This document shows positions 1-8,767 of a stretch of 64,000 nucleotides of DNA, piece after piece. Source of the stretch: CADEEN01 sp963740395 (GTDB lineage: Bacteria > Pseudomonadota > Gammaproteobacteria > Burkholderiales > Burkholderiaceae_C); contig CAVUEP010000013.1 of assembly GCA_963740395.1 (NCBI GenBank), positions 1-64,000 of the forward strand, in the 5' to 3' direction. Below the pieces are notes generated by a model that was not told the origin of the DNA, did not search any database, and saw only the letters and a list, made by a program, of their open reading frames with translations. The translations under genes were made by a program, and so were the position numbers. Each line of letters begins with the position of its first letter. The stretch's first letter is position 1.

Positions 1-99
1 GGCCGCGACGGGTATCCGCAATGTGCAGACGAGCGTGCCAGTGAACTTCGGACTCGAGCGAACGATGTGTCGCTGTGGTCGAAGAACGTTCGACGTCAT
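1..99 (-). CDS. Possible start of an unidentified gene, cut by the window edge
   Basis: An ATG at position 99 opens 33 codons that run without a stop to the window edge. It lies 19 bases after the fliS stop, on the same strand, so it could be the next gene of the flagellar operon. A GGGTGG stretch upstream is a weak ribosome-binding site. The peptide (starting MTSNVLRPQR) resembles nothing I recognise, and 33 codons is too short to exclude chance. Confidence 0.25.
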   Translation of the reverse strand, partial: MTSNVLRPQRHIVRSSPKFTGTLVCTLRIPVAA

Positions 100-117
100 G
101 AGCCACCCGGCTGGGGG

Positions 118-483
118 TTAGCTGGTCAATTCTTGCTCGGCCGCTTCGAGGCGGATCGACTCATAGGCCTGGCAGATCGTCCGGAAGGACTTGATGACTT
201 GGCTCCAGACCTGGGGGTCGGGAGTGGACAATTGACTCAACGCCCAACGGACGAGTTGTCCAATTCCCACCGGTAAGTCGCCCGCAGACAGATCGAGTCC
301 CGCGAGGATTCCGAGAAGTCGGCGCTGCAGTTGAACTTGGGTTGTCGGATGGACACGGCCCTCGGCCAGTTGTATTTGCAGTTGTTCCATCGAGAGGAGC
401 GTCGCCTGGTACAGGGCGATGATCATGTCGATCCGTGTCCAGCTATGTCGACGGGAATCGGAGTAAGTCTGATACGCACTCAT
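118..483 (-). CDS. fliS: Flagellar export chaperone FliS
   Basis: FliS binds the C-terminal helix of flagellin in the cytoplasm and keeps it unpolymerised until export. The 121-residue product begins MSAYQTYSDSRRHSWTRID, matching the FliS N-terminus, and the rest is helical as in the family (120-140 residues). A longer reading from 654 is possible. I chose the ATG at 483 because AGGA sits seven bases upstream and the family N-terminus begins there. It is the last recognisable gene of a minus-strand order flgM-like, fliC, fliD, fliS. Base composition and protein style differ from everything right of 4.8 kb. Confidence 0.75.
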   Translation of the reverse strand: MSAYQTYSDSRRHSWTRIDMIIALYQATLLSMEQLQIQLAEGRVHPTTQVQLQRRLLGILAGLDLSAGDLPVGIGQLVRWALSQLSTPDPQVWSQVIKSFRTICQAYESIRLEAAEQELTS

Positions 484-706
484 GAGCATGTCCTGACACA
501 AGTGATGTACCCAATCGCGTGACCGCTTGCCGGTCGTCGCACATCGGAGGCTCGACGAGCGAGCGAATTCATCCGACCCTTTCATCGAAGAGTTCTCAGT
601 CGAGTTGCGGACCGGCTCGCCTTGTCGAATGAAAAAACAAGAAATGCCTGACACTCGCCGGTTTGACCTCTCAAAACCAATCGTCCGGCAGAATCGCGCC
701 GTCCGC

Positions 707-2677
707 TTAGTTCGACGAGTTGTTTGCGAGCTGCCCGATCAAGCTGCTCACCGATTGCAACTGCCCGAGCGCCGTTTCCATGGCTTGAAACTGACTGAGG
801 AGTCGAGTCCGTTGCGTTTCGACGAGCGCGTTTTGGCGGTCGAGTTGGCTTTGAATCCGCTTCATCTCCTGGGCGAGCGAGTCGTCGGCCGATTGCAGTG
901 GCCCCCCTTCGGGAGCGACAGCGTCCGCCAGGACTTGTTCGAGACGCGCGGAGACGCCGCGGGTCACCGTGACATGCGATTCGCTGGTTGCTCCCAAGTC
1001 GCCGGCGCCCAGTGTGACTCGCAATTGCAGGTCAGCCGTGTGGGCGTTGGTGGACGAACCGCTCAGGATTTGTCCGCGTCCTACGGCGTTCTCCTGTTTG
1101 CCATCGACCTGGAAGTAGCCAGCGACATCGGTCCCTTGAGAGGATTCCGTACCAGTCCACCCGAGAGCGCTCCAGGCCGAGCCCGAGGCCAGCTTCACTT
1201 GAGCGTCTCGACCAAACGAGCCGGTCGAGAGTTGCAGCTGATCGCCGCTGAGCGTGACTCGGGCATCGGTCCCGGTCGATTGTGGCGAGGCTTGAATCGT
1301 CGATCTCAGTAAATCAGCCAATTGCGACCGGGAGTAGGTGCCGTGCGTCAATTGGAGATTTCCTGTCGACTGGCCATTGACGGTGAGCGAGAGCGAATCG
1401 TTGGTGCCATCGATCACGGTGGAAGCGGCGAGCGATGTCCCGGTCAACTCGGCCCGGGTCGCTGCCTGTGTAATTTCGACGTCATACGGAGTCGTGCTCG
1501 ATTGAGTCTTCGCCGACCCGAGAATGTACGAGATAGCGGGATTCGACGATTGCCCGTCCAGGGCAAACAATCGTCGAACATCGGCTTCCGTCACTCCTGA
1601 TACACCACCCTCCAGGGCCGCTGTCACTTTGGCTGTGTCGACCGCAAGGCGTCCGTGATCGTCCACGGTAATTCCGAGGGCCGACAACCGATTGGCTTTC
1701 GAATTGGTTCCGGGGACAACCCCCAGCACCGTCGACCGAATCTCTTGCTGGATTTGCCGCGCTGTGCGATTTCCCTGTAACACACCGGAGGCGGCTCCTT
1801 CGATTCCCACCTTCGATCGGGTGTCAATGAAGTCCATGACGCCGTTGAAGGCATCGACAAAGTCGTTCACGGCTTTGACAGCGGCTGAGGAATCGCGGGC
1901 GACTTCGATCGTGAGAGTGGTCCCGGGATCGGCTTTCAACAGATCGATGCGGACCCCATCGATGAGAGAGTCGAAGCGGTTGGTCGAGCTGGTCACGGTG
2001 ATCGCACCTGCTCCGGAACCGACCGAGATCGACGCGTCGGTGGCGGCTTGAACCGGCGTCGACAGGTTGAATTCCGGCCTGTCGCCCCCAGCCAGATTGT
2101 TGGTGAGCGTGATCGCGTTGGCTGTGCCGGTGTCTCGGCTGGTGAGTAATATGCGAGTTCCGGTGGAGTCAGTAAGCAATGCGGCGGAAGCCCCCGGAGC
2201 GGCCCGATTGATGGAGTCCGCCAGGCCCGAGAGAGTGTCGTTCGTGCTGTCGACGGTGATCGTCACCGGGGGCCGCTGACCGACTCTCAGTTCGAGCGTC
2301 CCGAGTGGGATCGCCGCATCAGGCGAGCTGAAGGCCTGAGTGGCGACCTGATGCGATTGAGCGAGTTGATTGACACGAACTTGATAGGCCCCTTCGGCGG
2401 CTCGGCTGCTGGCGGTCGCCGCGACCAAAGTTTCATTGGAGAGCCGGACAACACGCCGACCGACCACACCTCCCTGGGACCGGACGAGTTCGCCACTGGC
2501 GGATCTCAGGGTGGAGAGCTGGCCACGCAGGGCAGACATCGCAGCTTGCTGAGCCACGACTCCCTTCTGGCGGGTCTGAGCGAGAGCGACCTGATTCTGT
2601 TGGGCTGTCAACAACCCCTGAATGATGTTGTCGGTGTTAATTCCCGAATTCAACCCGTTGATGTTGATGGGAGCCAT
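707..2677 (-). CDS. fliD: Flagellar filament cap protein FliD (hook-associated protein 2)
   Basis: FliD forms the cap at the filament tip and promotes flagellin polymerisation outside the cell. The 656-residue product begins MAPININGLNSGINTDNIIQGLL, the usual FliD N-terminal pattern (fold into a coiled N-terminal domain to about residue 110). A coiled C-terminus (about 590-650) contains repeated Gln/Leu heptads such as EMKRIQSQLDRQNALVETQR. Residues 200-560 are Ser/Thr/Gly-rich beta regions. GGAGGG lies eight bases before the ATG. At 656 residues it is longer than enteric FliD (about 470). Its neighbours fliS and fliC support the call. Confidence 0.9.
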   Translation of the reverse strand: MAPININGLNSGINTDNIIQGLLTAQQNQVALAQTRQKGVVAQQAAMSALRGQLSTLRSASGELVRSQGGVVGRRVVRLSNETLVAATASSRAAEGAYQVRVNQLAQSHQVATQAFSSPDAAIPLGTLELRVGQRPPVTITVDSTNDTLSGLADSINRAAPGASAALLTDSTGTRILLTSRDTGTANAITLTNNLAGGDRPEFNLSTPVQAATDASISVGSGAGAITVTSSTNRFDSLIDGVRIDLLKADPGTTLTIEVARDSSAAVKAVNDFVDAFNGVMDFIDTRSKVGIEGAASGVLQGNRTARQIQQEIRSTVLGVVPGTNSKANRLSALGITVDDHGRLAVDTAKVTAALEGGVSGVTEADVRRLFALDGQSSNPAISYILGSAKTQSSTTPYDVEITQAATRAELTGTSLAASTVIDGTNDSLSLTVNGQSTGNLQLTHGTYSRSQLADLLRSTIQASPQSTGTDARVTLSGDQLQLSTGSFGRDAQVKLASGSAWSALGWTGTESSQGTDVAGYFQVDGKQENAVGRGQILSGSSTNAHTADLQLRVTLGAGDLGATSESHVTVTRGVSARLEQVLADAVAPEGGPLQSADDSLAQEMKRIQSQLDRQNALVETQRTRLLSQFQAMETALGQLQSVSSLIGQLANNSSN

Positions 2678-3006
2678 TGGGAAACCCTCCGACCGTAGAG
2701 CGTGGCCGATTCGTGATCAATGAAGAGATGGAAGGCGTTGAGCCCGAGTGGACTGTGGCCGGACTGACGTTCTTCTCGCCATGTCTGCCATCAATCCATT
2801 GATGGAAGTGTGGCGTGTTCTGTGGAACCCGATCAGCACAATGTCGAAAACCGCCTGGAGCCGCGAAGTCGCTTGCGCACTTCGCGTCTGCCGGACGGTG
2901 GAGCCATTGTGCAACAGGCGACACATGACATCGCCCCGATGTCCTTGAGGAACCGGGAAGGCGGCTGGTTTGAAACAACGCGCCTTCCCGGTCCGTGACT
3001 TATCGA
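2678..3006. other. Non-coding gap between fliC and fliD
   Basis: These 329 bases separate the flagellin stop from the fliD start. Short open frames here have no family resemblance and no good ribosome-binding site. The gap holds the strong inverted repeat at 2952-2992 and a small hairpin (7-base arms, 4-base loop) at 2788-2805. A promoter for fliD is expected here, but I could not recognise a sigma-28 motif. Confidence 0.5.
2952..2992 (-). terminator. Stem-loop after flagellin gene
   Basis: A perfect 12-base inverted repeat (ACCGGGAAGGCG, 2952-2963, and its complement, 2981-2992) with a 17-base loop begins 15 bases after the flagellin stop. There is no T-run after it, so it may be an attenuator or an mRNA-stabilising 3' hairpin that makes flagellin mRNA more abundant than fliD mRNA. 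Confidence 0.55.
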
Positions 3007-4419
3007 CTACTGCAACAGTGACAGGATCAGTTGCGGTTGTTGATTGGCGGTCTTCAGAACCGATGCGCCCGCCTGAACCAGGACTTGGTTCTTGGTCAGG
3101 TTGGCGATTTCCTCGGCAAAGTTGGTGTCTCGAATGACCGATTCCGCGCTGACGGTGTTCTCCAGCGTGGATTGAAGGTTCGAGGCCGTCGCTTGGAGGG
3201 TGTTCGATTGGAACGCGCCGAGCGTACCGCGCAGGTTGGTCACGTTGTTGATAGCAGAGTCAATCACTCCCAGAGCGTCCTGAGCCTTCGAGCTCGAGGT
3301 GACGTTAATCTCGTTGAGGCTGTTGAATTGGTTGCCGCTCACACCGACACCCAGGGCATCGGCGTTCACTTTCCCGATCGCCACTTTGGCGGTTTGGTTG
3401 GCGTTAGCCCCAATCTGGAAGACAAGCGAATTGTCTACGACGGTCACGTTGCCGTGAGCCGCGGCAGCCACGGTCAGAGCAGAATCCGCAGCGTCAGCAG
3501 CAAATTGGACCGAGAGCCCTTTGGAGCTGCCCGAAGTTGCAGTCAAAACATTGCCCTTCCCCGTGAAGCTGTCGCCGTTGATCGTTCCGACCACGTTGAC
3601 ACCGGTGTCGTTGCTCAACGTCGTGCCAAAGCCGGAGCTGGTTGCGGCGGCAGCCACGTTGGAGACGATCGACACTTTCGCATCCGACCCGAAGGCTTGC
3701 GAAAAGACTCGAGTCTTACCGCCGGAGATATCAGCGGTCACGCCGGTTTGATCACTGAAGTCGTTGATCCGAGAGACCACTTCCGCCTGTGAACTCCCCG
3801 ATTGGAGTTGAATCGCCACACCGTTGATCGTCAGTGTTTCGTCAGCCGCAAGTGGCGAAGCCTGAGCAGTTCCGGCGGCCACGTTCGCTCGTTCACCTGC
3901 GGTCGTGATCGCCACCCCGTAGGTTCCGGCCTTCGTATCGTTCGTCGCCTTCAACACCGACACGTTGGCATCGTTGCTGGTGCCCGAGATTCCGCCGCTG
4001 CCATCGAGCAGCTTCTTCGTGCCGAACTGCGTGTTGTTCGCGATCCGGTTGATCGTGTCGAGGGCATTGGAGATTTCCGCTTGGTTGGCGGCGAGGGCGT
4101 CCGCATCATTCACGCCGGTGTTGGCCGAATCGACCGCCAGGCTGCGTACCTTGACGAGCAGAGAGTTGATCTCGTTCAAGGCCCCTTCGGCAGTCTGGAC
4201 TACTGACACCGCCTTATTGGAGTTGTCGATCGCTTGTTTTAAGCCCGCGATTTGAGCGCGTTGCCCTTCGGAGATGACCAGAGCGGCGGCGCCGTCGGCA
4301 CCGCTGTTGATTTTTAAACCCGACGACAATCGCTGGGTCGTCTTGGACAGGGCGCTACTCGCGCGGCTGAGGTTGGCTTGGGCGTTCAGGGACGTCGAAT
4401 TGTTCACAGCTGACAACAT
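3007..4419 (-). CDS. fliC: Flagellin
   Basis: Flagellin polymerises to build the flagellar filament after export through the flagellar type III system. The 470-residue product has the conserved N-terminal D0/D1 helices (residues 1-140, with LSRASSALSKTTQRLSSGLK and QTAEGALNEINSLLVKVRSL). A variable Ala/Ser/Gly/Thr-rich centre (150-370) follows, then the C-terminal D1/D0 helices with AEEIANLTKNQVLVQAGASV. The ATG at 4419 is preferred over 4446 because MLSAVNNSTS matches flagellin N-termini and GGAG precedes it. The NSGADGAAALVISE segment replaces the usual SAKDDAAGLAIS, a variant I associate with planctomycetes (inference). fliD follows downstream. Confidence 0.92.
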   Translation of the reverse strand: MLSAVNNSTSLNAQANLSRASSALSKTTQRLSSGLKINSGADGAAALVISEGQRAQIAGLKQAIDNSNKAVSVVQTAEGALNEINSLLVKVRSLAVDSANTGVNDADALAANQAEISNALDTINRIANNTQFGTKKLLDGSGGISGTSNDANVSVLKATNDTKAGTYGVAITTAGERANVAAGTAQASPLAADETLTINGVAIQLQSGSSQAEVVSRINDFSDQTGVTADISGGKTRVFSQAFGSDAKVSIVSNVAAAATSSGFGTTLSNDTGVNVVGTINGDSFTGKGNVLTATSGSSKGLSVQFAADAADSALTVAAAAHGNVTVVDNSLVFQIGANANQTAKVAIGKVNADALGVGVSGNQFNSLNEINVTSSSKAQDALGVIDSAINNVTNLRGTLGAFQSNTLQATASNLQSTLENTVSAESVIRDTNFAEEIANLTKNQVLVQAGASVLKTANQQPQLILSLLQ

Positions 4420-4488
4420 TGATGGGCTCCAGATGAGCTTCGCCACGATATCCGGAGGACCCCGAGTCGTGACTCAGCATTGAGGGGA

Positions 4489-4785
4489 TTACGACTTACT
4501 GATGATGTCCGCAGCAGTTTGTTCTGCGGCCATCCTGGTGAGCACTGCCCCGCTGGACAACCGCAGACGAGCTGCGGTCACCACATCGGGACGGACCTCG
4601 GGTTCCGCTGCCAGTCGCGAAGACCAGCGTTCAATCTCCGGCGACAGTTCACGCCAAGTCGTCGCGGATGTCGTCGTTTTGACGCTCTGAGACGAATCGG
4701 ACGCAATACCATTGGAAGTGAAATGCGGACCCCGAGGTCCAGAGAGAGAACCATGCATCGTTGAGAGAAAACGTTCGATCTGCAT
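4489..4785 (-). CDS. FlgM-like anti-sigma-28 factor (tentative)
   Basis: FlgM binds sigma-28 and holds back late flagellar genes until the hook is finished. The 98-residue product has a polar N-terminal half. Its C-terminal half, RPDVVTAARLRLSSGAVLTR and then MAAEQTAADIIS, fits the FlgM pattern of a short helix, a 'SG' turn and a terminal helix. FlgM is usually 90-110 residues, and the gene lies just before flagellin. Start could be 4785 or 4758. Its upstream region ends at the composition break near 4.79 kb, so its native promoter is not in this window. The match is by pattern only. Confidence 0.45.
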   Translation of the reverse strand: MQIERFLSTMHGSLSGPRGPHFTSNGIASDSSQSVKTTTSATTWRELSPEIERWSSRLAAEPEVRPDVVTAARLRLSSGAVLTRMAAEQTAADIISKS

Positions 4786-4803
4786 AGTTCCATCTCACAA
4801 AGG
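4786..4803. other. Abrupt composition and gene-content junction (probable assembly join)
   Basis: Left of about 4,790 the sequence is a medium-GC flagellar operon; right of about 4,803 it is very GC-rich betaproteobacterial coding sequence. The right-hand gene, denD, starts in the middle of its protein exactly here, and the left-hand operon loses its upstream region exactly here. No insertion sequence, integrase or tRNA lies at the boundary. Confidence 0.6.
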
Positions 4804-5490
4804 GCGCCGCGGGCAATGCGCCGCGCTTCGTGTTCTCGAGTTCGGTCGCGGTGTTCGGCCCCGACCCGGGCCGGCCCCTGCCCGACGTCGTCGCCGACGA
4901 CACGCTGCCGACGCCGCAAACCTCGTACGGCACGCACAAGCTGATGTGCGAGCAGCTGATCGCCGACTGCACCCGCAAGGGCTTCATCGACGGGCGCTCG
5001 GCGCGCCTGATGACCGTCACGGTGCGCCCGGGCAAGCCCAACGCCGCGGCCTCGTCGTTCTTCAGCGGCATCATCCGCGAGCCCATCGCCGGCGTCGAAT
5101 CGATCTGCCCGGTCGATGAGACGCGTCTCGCACCCGGTGTCGTCGCCCGCGCGCACGGTGGCCGGGCTGATCGCCGTCTTCGAAGCCTCGCGCGAGGCGC
5201 TGGGCGGGCGCCTGGCGCTGAACCTGCCCGCGCTCAACGTCACGGTGCGCGAGATGCTCGCCGCGCTCGAAGCCGTCGCCGGCCCGGCGGTGCGCGCGCG
5301 GGTGCGCTTCGAGCGCGACGAGCGCATCGCCGGCATCGTCGCCAACTGGCCCAAGGGCGCCAGCGCAGCGCGCGCCGCCCGCCTGGGTCTCACGCCCGAA
5401 GCCAGCTTCGCCGACATCGTGCGCCAATACATTGCGGATTGCCGCGCCCGGCCGGATGCCGGTACCACCTTGAAAGGACTCGCCTCGTGA
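4803..5490 (+). pseudogene. denD: D-erythronate dehydrogenase-like NAD-dependent epimerase, 5'-truncated and frameshifted
   Basis: DenD-type enzymes of the extended SDR (NAD-dependent epimerase) family oxidise D-erythronate at C2. What remains is the middle and C-terminal part: RFVFSSSVAVFG (SDR serine strand), SYGTHKLMCE (the Tyr-x3-Lys catalytic pair), then RPGKPNAAASSFFSGIIREP, which is characteristic of the DenD subgroup. The N-terminal NAD-binding Rossmann motif is missing because the gene begins at the composition break. Near 5,115 the frame moves by +1, and reading resumes as VSHPVSSPARTVAGLIAV. The downstream SDR gene starts four bases before this gene's stop, so the two form an operon. 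Substrate assignment is by family. Confidence 0.7.
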
Positions 5491-6239
5491 ATGCCATCGA
5501 CCTCAAGGGCCGCTTCGCCGTCATCACCGGTGGCGCGCAGGGCATCGGTTACGCCACGGCCGAGCGCATGCTGCGCTCGGGCGCCAGCGTCGCGCTGTGG
5601 GACATGGACGTGCCGCTGCTGGCCAAGGCCAAGGACAGCCTGAGCGCGCTCGGCCCCGTCGCCAGCGTCAAGGTCGAGCTGACCGACGAAGCCTCGGTGG
5701 CCGGGGCGACCGCGCAGACCATCAACGAGTTCGGCCGCATCGACATCCTGGTCAACAACGCCGGCATCACCGGCGGCAACGGGACGACCTGGGACCTGGC
5801 GCCCGAGGTCTGGCGCCGCGTGGTCGAGGTCAACCTGATCGCGCCCTACCTGGTCTGTCGCGCCGTGGTGCCGCAGATGCTCAAGTCCGAATACGGCCGC
5901 ATCGTCAACGTGGCCTCGGTGGCGGGCAAGGAAGGCAACCCCAACGCCTCGCATTACAGCGCCAGCAAGGCCGGGCTGATCGCATTGACCAAGTCGCTGG
6001 CCAAGGAACTGGCCAAGCAGCGCATCCTCGTCAACGCCGTCGCACCCGCGGCCGCCAACACCGCCATGTTCGCCACCATGACGCAGCAGCACATCGACTT
6101 CATGCTCGGCAAGATCCCGATGGGCCGCTTCATCGAAGTCGGCGAGATCGCCGCCGCGATCTGCTGGCTGGCCAGCGAGGACTGCTCGTTCACCACCGGT
6201 TCGGTGCTCGACCTCTCGGGCGGCCGCGCGACCTACTGA
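5487..6239 (+). CDS. Short-chain dehydrogenase/reductase (SDR)
   Basis: A classical 250-residue SDR that uses NAD(P) to oxidise or reduce a hydroxyl or carbonyl group in the cytoplasm. Visible motifs are the cofactor loop TGGAQGIG (14-21), NNAG (90-93), catalytic Ser144, and Tyr157/Lys161 in YSASK. The C-terminal FTTGSVLDLSGGRATY is typical. The start is a GTG at 5487 that overlaps the denD stop, with AAAGGA upstream. Pairing with denD suggests a sugar-acid pathway, perhaps a 2-keto-3-deoxy sugar acid dehydrogenase. The sequence alone does not define the substrate. Confidence 0.85.
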   Translation: MNAIDLKGRFAVITGGAQGIGYATAERMLRSGASVALWDMDVPLLAKAKDSLSALGPVASVKVELTDEASVAGATAQTINEFGRIDILVNNAGITGGNGTTWDLAPEVWRRVVEVNLIAPYLVCRAVVPQMLKSEYGRIVNVASVAGKEGNPNASHYSASKAGLIALTKSLAKELAKQRILVNAVAPAAANTAMFATMTQQHIDFMLGKIPMGRFIEVGEIAAAICWLASEDCSFTTGSVLDLSGGRATY

Positions 6240-6264
6240 GCACCAGCCCGGCGAGGTATCGACC

Positions 6265-6591
6265 ATGCCGCACGACCCGCACCTGGCCGACCTGATGCGC
6301 GCCGCCCTCAAAGGCCGGCACGACGTCAGCGAGCGCAAGATGTTCGGCGGCTATTGCTGGATGCTCAACGGCAACATGCTGTGCGGCGTCGAGGTCGGCC
6401 GCTACATGTTCCGCGTCGGCCCCGACTTGCACGCCGACGCCTTGGCGCGGCCGGGCGCCTCGCCGATGGACATCACCGGCAAGCCGATGAAGGGCTTTGT
6501 CTGGGTCGACGCCGACGCCGCGCTCGAAGCCGGGCTCGACAACTGGATTGGGTTCGCCTCGCGCTTCGTCGGCAGCCTGCCGCCGAAGTGA
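6265..6591 (+). CDS. TfoX N-terminal domain protein
   Basis: A 108-residue protein consisting only of a TfoX_N domain: RKMFGGYCWMLNGNMLCGV (about 27-45), then FRVGPDLHADAL and PMKGFVWVD. The N-terminal half of TfoX/Sxy, the competence regulator, has this fold, but stand-alone copies like this one have no proven role. It sits in a run of plus-strand genes between the SDR and the saccharopine-dehydrogenase-like gene, with 25 and 13 bases between stops and starts. Confidence 0.75.
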   Translation: MPHDPHLADLMRAALKGRHDVSERKMFGGYCWMLNGNMLCGVEVGRYMFRVGPDLHADALARPGASPMDITGKPMKGFVWVDADAALEAGLDNWIGFASRFVGSLPPK

Positions 6592-6604
6592 ACGGGCGCT
6601 GCGC

Positions 6605-7813
6605 ATGACCGCACGCCGCTTCGACGTTGCCCTCTACGGCGCCAGTGGTTTCGTCGGCCGCCAGACCGCGCGCTATTTCGCAGAGCATGCCCACGGCGTG
6701 CAGTGGGCCGTGGCCGGGAGGTCCGCGGCCAAGCTCGAGTCGCTGCGCGCGGAGTACATCGCGGCAGCGCCCGGCGTGCTGGTGGCGGATGCATTGGACG
6801 CGGCCGCCCTGGACACCCTGGCTTCGCAATCGCGCGTCGTGCTCAGCACGGCCGGCCCGTTTGCGCGCTACGGCAGCGAGCTCGTGGCCGCCTGCGTGCG
6901 CCACGGCACGCATTACGTCGACATCACCGGCGAGACGCCCTGGGTGCGCCAGATGATCGAGCGCCACCATGCCGACGCGGCCAAGCACGGCACGCGCATC
7001 GTGCCCGGCTGCGGCTTCGACTCGGTGCCCTCGGACCTCGGTGCCTGGTTGGTGGCGCGCGCGCTGCAGCAGCAGCACGGCGAGCGCTGCGTCAGCGTCA
7101 AGGCCTGCTTCTCGATGCGCGGCGGTCTCAACGGCGGCACCGCGGCGTCGATGTTCAATGCCCTGGACGACGGCGCGCAGGCGCAGCTCGACGACCCCTT
7201 CCTGCTCAACCCCGAGGGTACGGTGCCGGCCGACGCCGCCGCGCACCGCGACCCCCTCGGCGCCCTGCGCGACGCCGACTTCGACGCCTGGCTGGCACCC
7301 TTCGTGATGGGCCCCATCAATACCCGCGTCGTGCGCCGCAGCGCGGCCCTGCTGGCGGCACGCGGCCCGTATGCGCCCGATTTCCGCTACCAGGAATACG
7401 CGCGCATCGGCCGCGGCGCGGGCGGCGCGTTGGCGGCAACGGGCCTGGCCGTGGGCATGGCCGCGGGGCGCACCGCGCTCGCCTTGGAGCCGCTGCGCCG
7501 CATCGCCCAGCGCCTGGCGCCCGCGCCTGGTGAAGGGCCCTCCGAGCGCACGATGGACCAGGGCTCGTTTCGCTGCGACCTGATCGGCGTCGGCGAACGC
7601 GGCAGCGTGCAGCGCGGGCGCATCGCCAGCCGTGGTGACCCGGGCAATCGGGCGACGACGGTGTTCGTCTGCGAAGCGGCGCTGGCCCTGGTGCGCGACG
7701 CCAGGAAGCTGCCCGGCGGCGCGCGCCTTGGTGGCGTACTTACCCCGTCGACCGCGTTCGGCGACGTGCTGGCCACACGCCTGCGCGCAGCTGGCATGAC
7801 CATCGAGCCTTGA
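6605..7813 (+). CDS. Saccharopine dehydrogenase-like NAD(P)-binding protein (trans-acting enoyl reductase type)
   Basis: The 402-residue protein opens with a Rossmann fold, FDVALYGASGFVGRQTARY (GxSGFxG nucleotide loop), and continues with VLSTAGPFARYGSELVAACV, HYVDITGE and GCGFDSVPSDLGAWL. This is the signature of the family containing mycobacterial trans-acting enoyl reductase and eukaryotic saccharopine-dehydrogenase-like oxidoreductase. The family reduces lipid-type double bonds in some members. The substrate here is unknown. No membrane segment is evident beyond a Gly/Ala-rich stretch near 280-295. The start ATG at 6605 is close behind the TfoX-domain gene. Confidence 0.8.
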   Translation: MTARRFDVALYGASGFVGRQTARYFAEHAHGVQWAVAGRSAAKLESLRAEYIAAAPGVLVADALDAAALDTLASQSRVVLSTAGPFARYGSELVAACVRHGTHYVDITGETPWVRQMIERHHADAAKHGTRIVPGCGFDSVPSDLGAWLVARALQQQHGERCVSVKACFSMRGGLNGGTAASMFNALDDGAQAQLDDPFLLNPEGTVPADAAAHRDPLGALRDADFDAWLAPFVMGPINTRVVRRSAALLAARGPYAPDFRYQEYARIGRGAGGALAATGLAVGMAAGRTALALEPLRRIAQRLAPAPGEGPSERTMDQGSFRCDLIGVGERGSVQRGRIASRGDPGNRATTVFVCEAALALVRDARKLPGGARLGGVLTPSTAFGDVLATRLRAAGMTIEP

Positions 7814-7842
7814 ACTAGCGGCGCTGGCGGGCCGCGCCGCGG

Positions 7843-8748
7843 CTAGCGCTCGGTCACGCCCAGCTTGTCGAGCAAGCCGTTGAGCTCATCGAGCGAGCCG
7901 AACGAGACGGCGATTTCGCCCTGCTCGCCGCGCTGGGTCTTGCGCAGCACGCGGATCTCGACCGACGCGGTCAGGCGGTCGGCCAGCGCCTCTTCCAGGC
8001 GCACGATGTCGCGCGACTTGTTCTGCTTGATGCGCATCAGCGGCGACTGCCGGCCGCTGCTGGCGCCGTTCAGGCGCGCCACGAGCTTTTCGGTCTCGCG
8101 CACCGAGAGCTTCTTGCCCGCGACTTCGTTGGCCGACAGGATCTGCTGCGCCGCCTCCAGTCCCAGCAAGGCGCGCGCATGCCCCATCTCGAGGTCGCCG
8201 GCGAGCAGCATCTGCTGCACCGGCGCGGCCAGGTTCAGCAGCCGCAGCAGGTTGCTGACCGCGCTGCGCGAGCGCCCGACCGCCTGCGCGGCCTGCTCGT
8301 GGGTCTGCTTGAATTCGTCGATCAAGCGCTGCAGTCCCTGCGCTTCCTCGATCGGATTCAGGTCTTCGCGCTGGATGTTCTCGATCAGCGCCATCACCGC
8401 CGCGGCCTCGTCGGGAACCTCGCGCACCAGCACCGGCACCTCGGCGTGTCCGGCCAGCTTGGCTGCCCGGACACGCCGCTCACCGGCAATGATCTCGTAG
8501 CGGTTGGCGCCGACCGGTCGCACAAGAATCGGCTGCATCACGCCCTGGCTCTTGATGCTCTCGGCCAGCTCGTAGAGCGAGCCCTCGTCCATGCGCGTGC
8601 GTGGCTGGTACTTGCCGGGCTGCAACTGACTGAGCCTGAGGCTGCTGGGCGCGCCTGCGTCGCGCGGCGTGGCGGGCGCGTCGCTGACCTTGGGGCCGAG
8701 CAATGCTTCGAGGCCCATACCGAGGCCCTTGGGTTTCTTGGTGACCAT
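7843..8748 (-). CDS. parB: Chromosome-partitioning protein ParB
   Basis: ParB binds parS sites near the origin, spreads as a CTP-dependent clamp and works with ParA to segregate the chromosome. In the 301-residue product I see the Lys/Gly-rich N-terminal ParA-interacting tail (MVTKKPKGLGMGLEALLG), the CTP-binding motifs GERRVRA (89-95) and ENIQREDLNPIEEA (123-136), a helix-turn-helix around QAAQAVGRSRSAVSNLLRLL, and a C-terminal dimerisation region. Length is normal. It is separated from parA (11,960-12,733) by four genes, which is unusual. Two parS-like sites lie in mnmG at 50.7 and 50.9 kb. Confidence 0.93.
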   Translation of the reverse strand: MVTKKPKGLGMGLEALLGPKVSDAPATPRDAGAPSSLRLSQLQPGKYQPRTRMDEGSLYELAESIKSQGVMQPILVRPVGANRYEIIAGERRVRAAKLAGHAEVPVLVREVPDEAAAVMALIENIQREDLNPIEEAQGLQRLIDEFKQTHEQAAQAVGRSRSAVSNLLRLLNLAAPVQQMLLAGDLEMGHARALLGLEAAQQILSANEVAGKKLSVRETEKLVARLNGASSGRQSPLMRIKQNKSRDIVRLEEALADRLTASVEIRVLRKTQRGEQGEIAVSFGSLDELNGLLDKLGVTER

Positions 8749-8767
8749 GGGGCGCGATTGTCCGTGA

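Noticed and set aside
2788..2805. Small hairpin before fliD
   Set aside because: Seven-base arms only and no position relative to a promoter that I can define.
4578..6338. 586-residue open frame on the minus strand
   Set aside because: Shadow of denD and the SDR gene in high-GC DNA; Arg/Asp/Gly-rich with no family features, and it crosses the composition junction.
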